Positions 62,353 through 64,000 of a stretch of 64,000 bases of DNA are shown here, one piece after another. A model generated the notes under the pieces. The model saw only the letters and a list, made by a program, of their open reading frames with translations, was not told where the DNA came from and searched no databases. The stretch is from JAJRTE01 sp964418585. GTDB lineage: Bacteria; Myxococcota_A; UBA796; JAJRTE01. The stretch's first letter is position 1. Every line of letters starts with the position of its first letter. Location: contig CAYQMG010000176.1 of assembly GCA_964418585.1 (NCBI GenBank), positions 33,775 through 97,774 of the forward strand, in the 5' to 3' direction. Made by a program: the position numbers and the translations under genes.

Positions 62353-64000
62353 GTGGTCACACACCGATTGTTTTGGAGCGTACAAGCAGCAGGCCTGTTG
62401 GCGCTGAGTTGCCTCCTCGAGGCACACGCGGACCCGGCAACACCGGCCAGGTGGTTCCCCGGAACGACGGAAACTCTCCCGGAGGATCCCGTTCGCCATC
62501 TGGACCCGGGCGACGAACCCGTCGACCAGATCGAGGTGTCCGCAAACGGAACAGAGGTCGAAACCATCCCTCTCGCTCCCGGGGTCGCCTACCGTATCCT
62601 GGTCCAGGGAACGGTACGCCTCGGGACCTGCCCCACCCCCGTCTGCCCGGCCGGCCCATTCGGAACTCGAGAAGGAGACGCCGCCTTCGTGACGGCGGAT
62701 GGCTGGTCCACCTGCACGGAGGCAGGAGAAAAGACCACCCCTGGAGGACTCCAGGCCTGGCCCTTCCCCATCACATGGGGTCCCTTCTCTCCAGACCACA
62801 TCTATGCCGCTCACGTCATCGGAGACGGCCGCCCACTCCGCCTCGTCCTCACCGACGCCGACGGCTCCTACGAGGACAACCAAGGACAACTGCTCGTCAC
62901 CCTCCTGAGGTCCGGAGGCCTGCCAGACGAGGAATTCCACTTTCCAAACGTGCCCGAGGTGCTCGGTGCAGAGGCTCCGGCATGGGTCACACCGACACAC
63001 ATCGGCGCAGCCGCCTGCGTGGTGATGTTGGCCGCCGCCCACGGACGTCTCCCGGCCTGGCCTTCCTGGATCGAAACCCCTCTCGCGCCCGGCTTTGACT
63101 GGAACGCCCTCGCAGATTTTGAAACCGAATGGATGATCGACCCCCTCTCGTGGACCATCGGGCGAATGACCGAATTCGGCATGTACCTGGGCGCCACGTT
63201 CGTTCTCCCGGACCTCGGTCCCTGGACCGACGTTGCTCGGGACAGCACCGGAGCCCCGCTCGTCGGAATTGGAGGCTCCATCGGACTGGACCGGGGTGCG
63301 GCGCGCCGCCTGGGTCCAGCCCTGAGCCGCCTTCATCTGACGGTGGACACCCTGCGTGCGTCATCCGGTGAGCTGCTCTCCATCCCCGCTGTCCTGGACC
63401 GCACCCATGCCGCCGCGCAGGCCGGAAACGATGTCATCCTGGAATTGCGGTCCGACGGGGACGTTCGATTTTGCGTGCTTCAGACCATGGAAGTATTTCC
63501 GACAAGGGTTGAAGTGGTGGTCTTGGACCCGGAGCGTTTTCCCGAGCAGGGGAGCCGCACGCGATATCGAATTCTTCGGAGCGACACGGTGGTACCGGAT
63601 GCCCTCGTGGTGCCCATGGAGGACGACATCCCCGAGATCGACGGAGTGGGAGGTCTCTGGGTCGTCTCGGCTGCCGAACCGGTGCTCGAGCCCGGCGCCG
63701 TGATCCTGGACCAGGCCACGCCCTGGTTTCATCTCGAGGCCGGGGATCACCTGGTCGGGGCGCGGTACGATGTGGGCTTTGGCGCACCGGGGGAGGGGAC
63801 GGATGGGGCCGACCCCGGGTTGCTGTGGGTCGACCCCGTCTCGGTCGGGACCATGCCCGCCGACCCGGAAAAAGGGGTGGAAGCCGGTCCGGTCCACGCA
63901 CATCCCGGCGCGATGGCTGTCTCGCCGGGGCCTTTGGCGAAGCCCTCAGCGGACGAACAGAAAAAATCGTCGCCTTACGCATGGTGGACGTTGCCCCCAG
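62353..64000 (+). CDS. exported protein of unknown function (runs off the right edge)
   Basis: The frame is open from the GTG at 62353 (AAGGAG seven bases before) to the window end, at least 549 codons, so it is incomplete. A signal peptide is likely: short basic start, hydrophobic LFWSVQAAGLLALSC, then HADPATPA. The mature part is beta-rich with hydrophobic segments (AAACVVMLAAAHGRLP), an Asp/Gly-rich loop and a Lys/Ser-rich stretch near the end. A moderately conserved-looking region is DNQGQLLVTLLRSGGLP. I recognise no family. The frame on the minus strand here (62302-63336) is a shadow. Confidence 0.75.
   Translation, partial: MVTHRLFWSVQAAGLLALSCLLEAHADPATPARWFPGTTETLPEDPVRHLDPGDEPVDQIEVSANGTEVETIPLAPGVAYRILVQGTVRLGTCPTPVCPAGPFGTREGDAAFVTADGWSTCTEAGEKTTPGGLQAWPFPITWGPFSPDHIYAAHVIGDGRPLRLVLTDADGSYEDNQGQLLVTLLRSGGLPDEEFHFPNVPEVLGAEAPAWVTPTHIGAAACVVMLAAAHGRLPAWPSWIETPLAPGFDWNALADFETEWMIDPLSWTIGRMTEFGMYLGATFVLPDLGPWTDVARDSTGAPLVGIGGSIGLDRGAARRLGPALSRLHLTVDTLRASSGELLSIPAVLDRTHAAAQAGNDVILELRSDGDVRFCVLQTMEVFPTRVEVVVLDPERFPEQGSRTRYRILRSDTVVPDALVVPMEDDIPEIDGVGGLWVVSAAEPVLEPGAVILDQATPWFHLEAGDHLVGARYDVGFGAPGEGTDGADPGLLWVDPVSVGTMPADPEKGVEAGPVHAHPGAMAVSPGPLAKPSADEQKKSSPYAWWTLPP

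Overview
The window is GC-rich bacterial chromosome. Several things fit a Myxococcota or related former-deltaproteobacterial lineage: many lipoproteins, very large Cys/Asp-rich MopE-type repeat proteins, soluble Ser/Thr kinases fused to formylglycine-generating-enzyme (FGE) folds, an MJ0042 zinc ribbon on a tail-anchored protein, and an HMG-CoA reductase. No ribosomal RNA or other marker fixes the genus, so this is inference. I see no phage, insertion sequence or CRISPR array.

Layout. 1-5.7 kb: the start of a kinase-like gene (cut by the left edge), two small exported proteins and a 1357-residue MopE-repeat/kelch lipoprotein. 5.7-12.1 kb: rsgA, a nonaheme cytochrome/four-cluster ferredoxin/NrfD membrane redox operon, and a polytopic membrane protein. 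12.1-20.1 kb: a two-CW XRE protein, a zinc-ribbon membrane protein, and two paralogous kinase-FGE proteins on either side of an XRE regulator. 20.3-30.7 kb: a flippase-like membrane protein, a propeller-adenylate cyclase, a metallopeptidase/propeller/barrel protein, a lipoyl-less E2-type acyltransferase, a Nif3-like protein and a zinc-finger histone-fold protein. 30.7-41.4 kb: an MBL hydrolase/HMG-CoA reductase operon, a TlpA-like thioredoxin followed by a VKOR-DsbA-FGE fusion, a second giant MopE/beta-helix lipoprotein and another lipoprotein. 41.6-52.1 kb: an M20 amidohydrolase, a molybdenum hydroxylase pair, a thiolase, a DUF1573 lipoprotein with an in-frame TGA, and membrane and hydrolase genes. 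52.2-64 kb: a third and fourth MopE protein, a papain-like lipoprotein, tRNA-Leu(UAA), tyrS and an exported protein running off the right edge.

The most striking observation is the DUF1573 gene at 47933-49123 (minus). It is interrupted by a single in-frame TGA exactly where the family has the first Cys of its S-C-G-C-T motif, and a hairpin follows directly, so it reads as a selenoprotein (UGC). Other notable items are the zinc-finger/histone-fold protein, the VKOR-DsbA-FGE fusion, the two DWG-type kinase-FGE proteins, the twin MopE/beta-helix proteins with a common C-terminal motif, and a strong excess of the palindrome CTCGAG.

How the genes may work together (inference): the four MopE proteins hold about 40 repeats with up to four cysteines each, plus a separate 11-Cys exported protein. 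They would place a heavy demand on periplasmic disulfide chemistry, which the TlpA-like and VKOR-DsbA proteins could serve. The kinase, cyclase and XRE genes suggest a signalling-rich organism.
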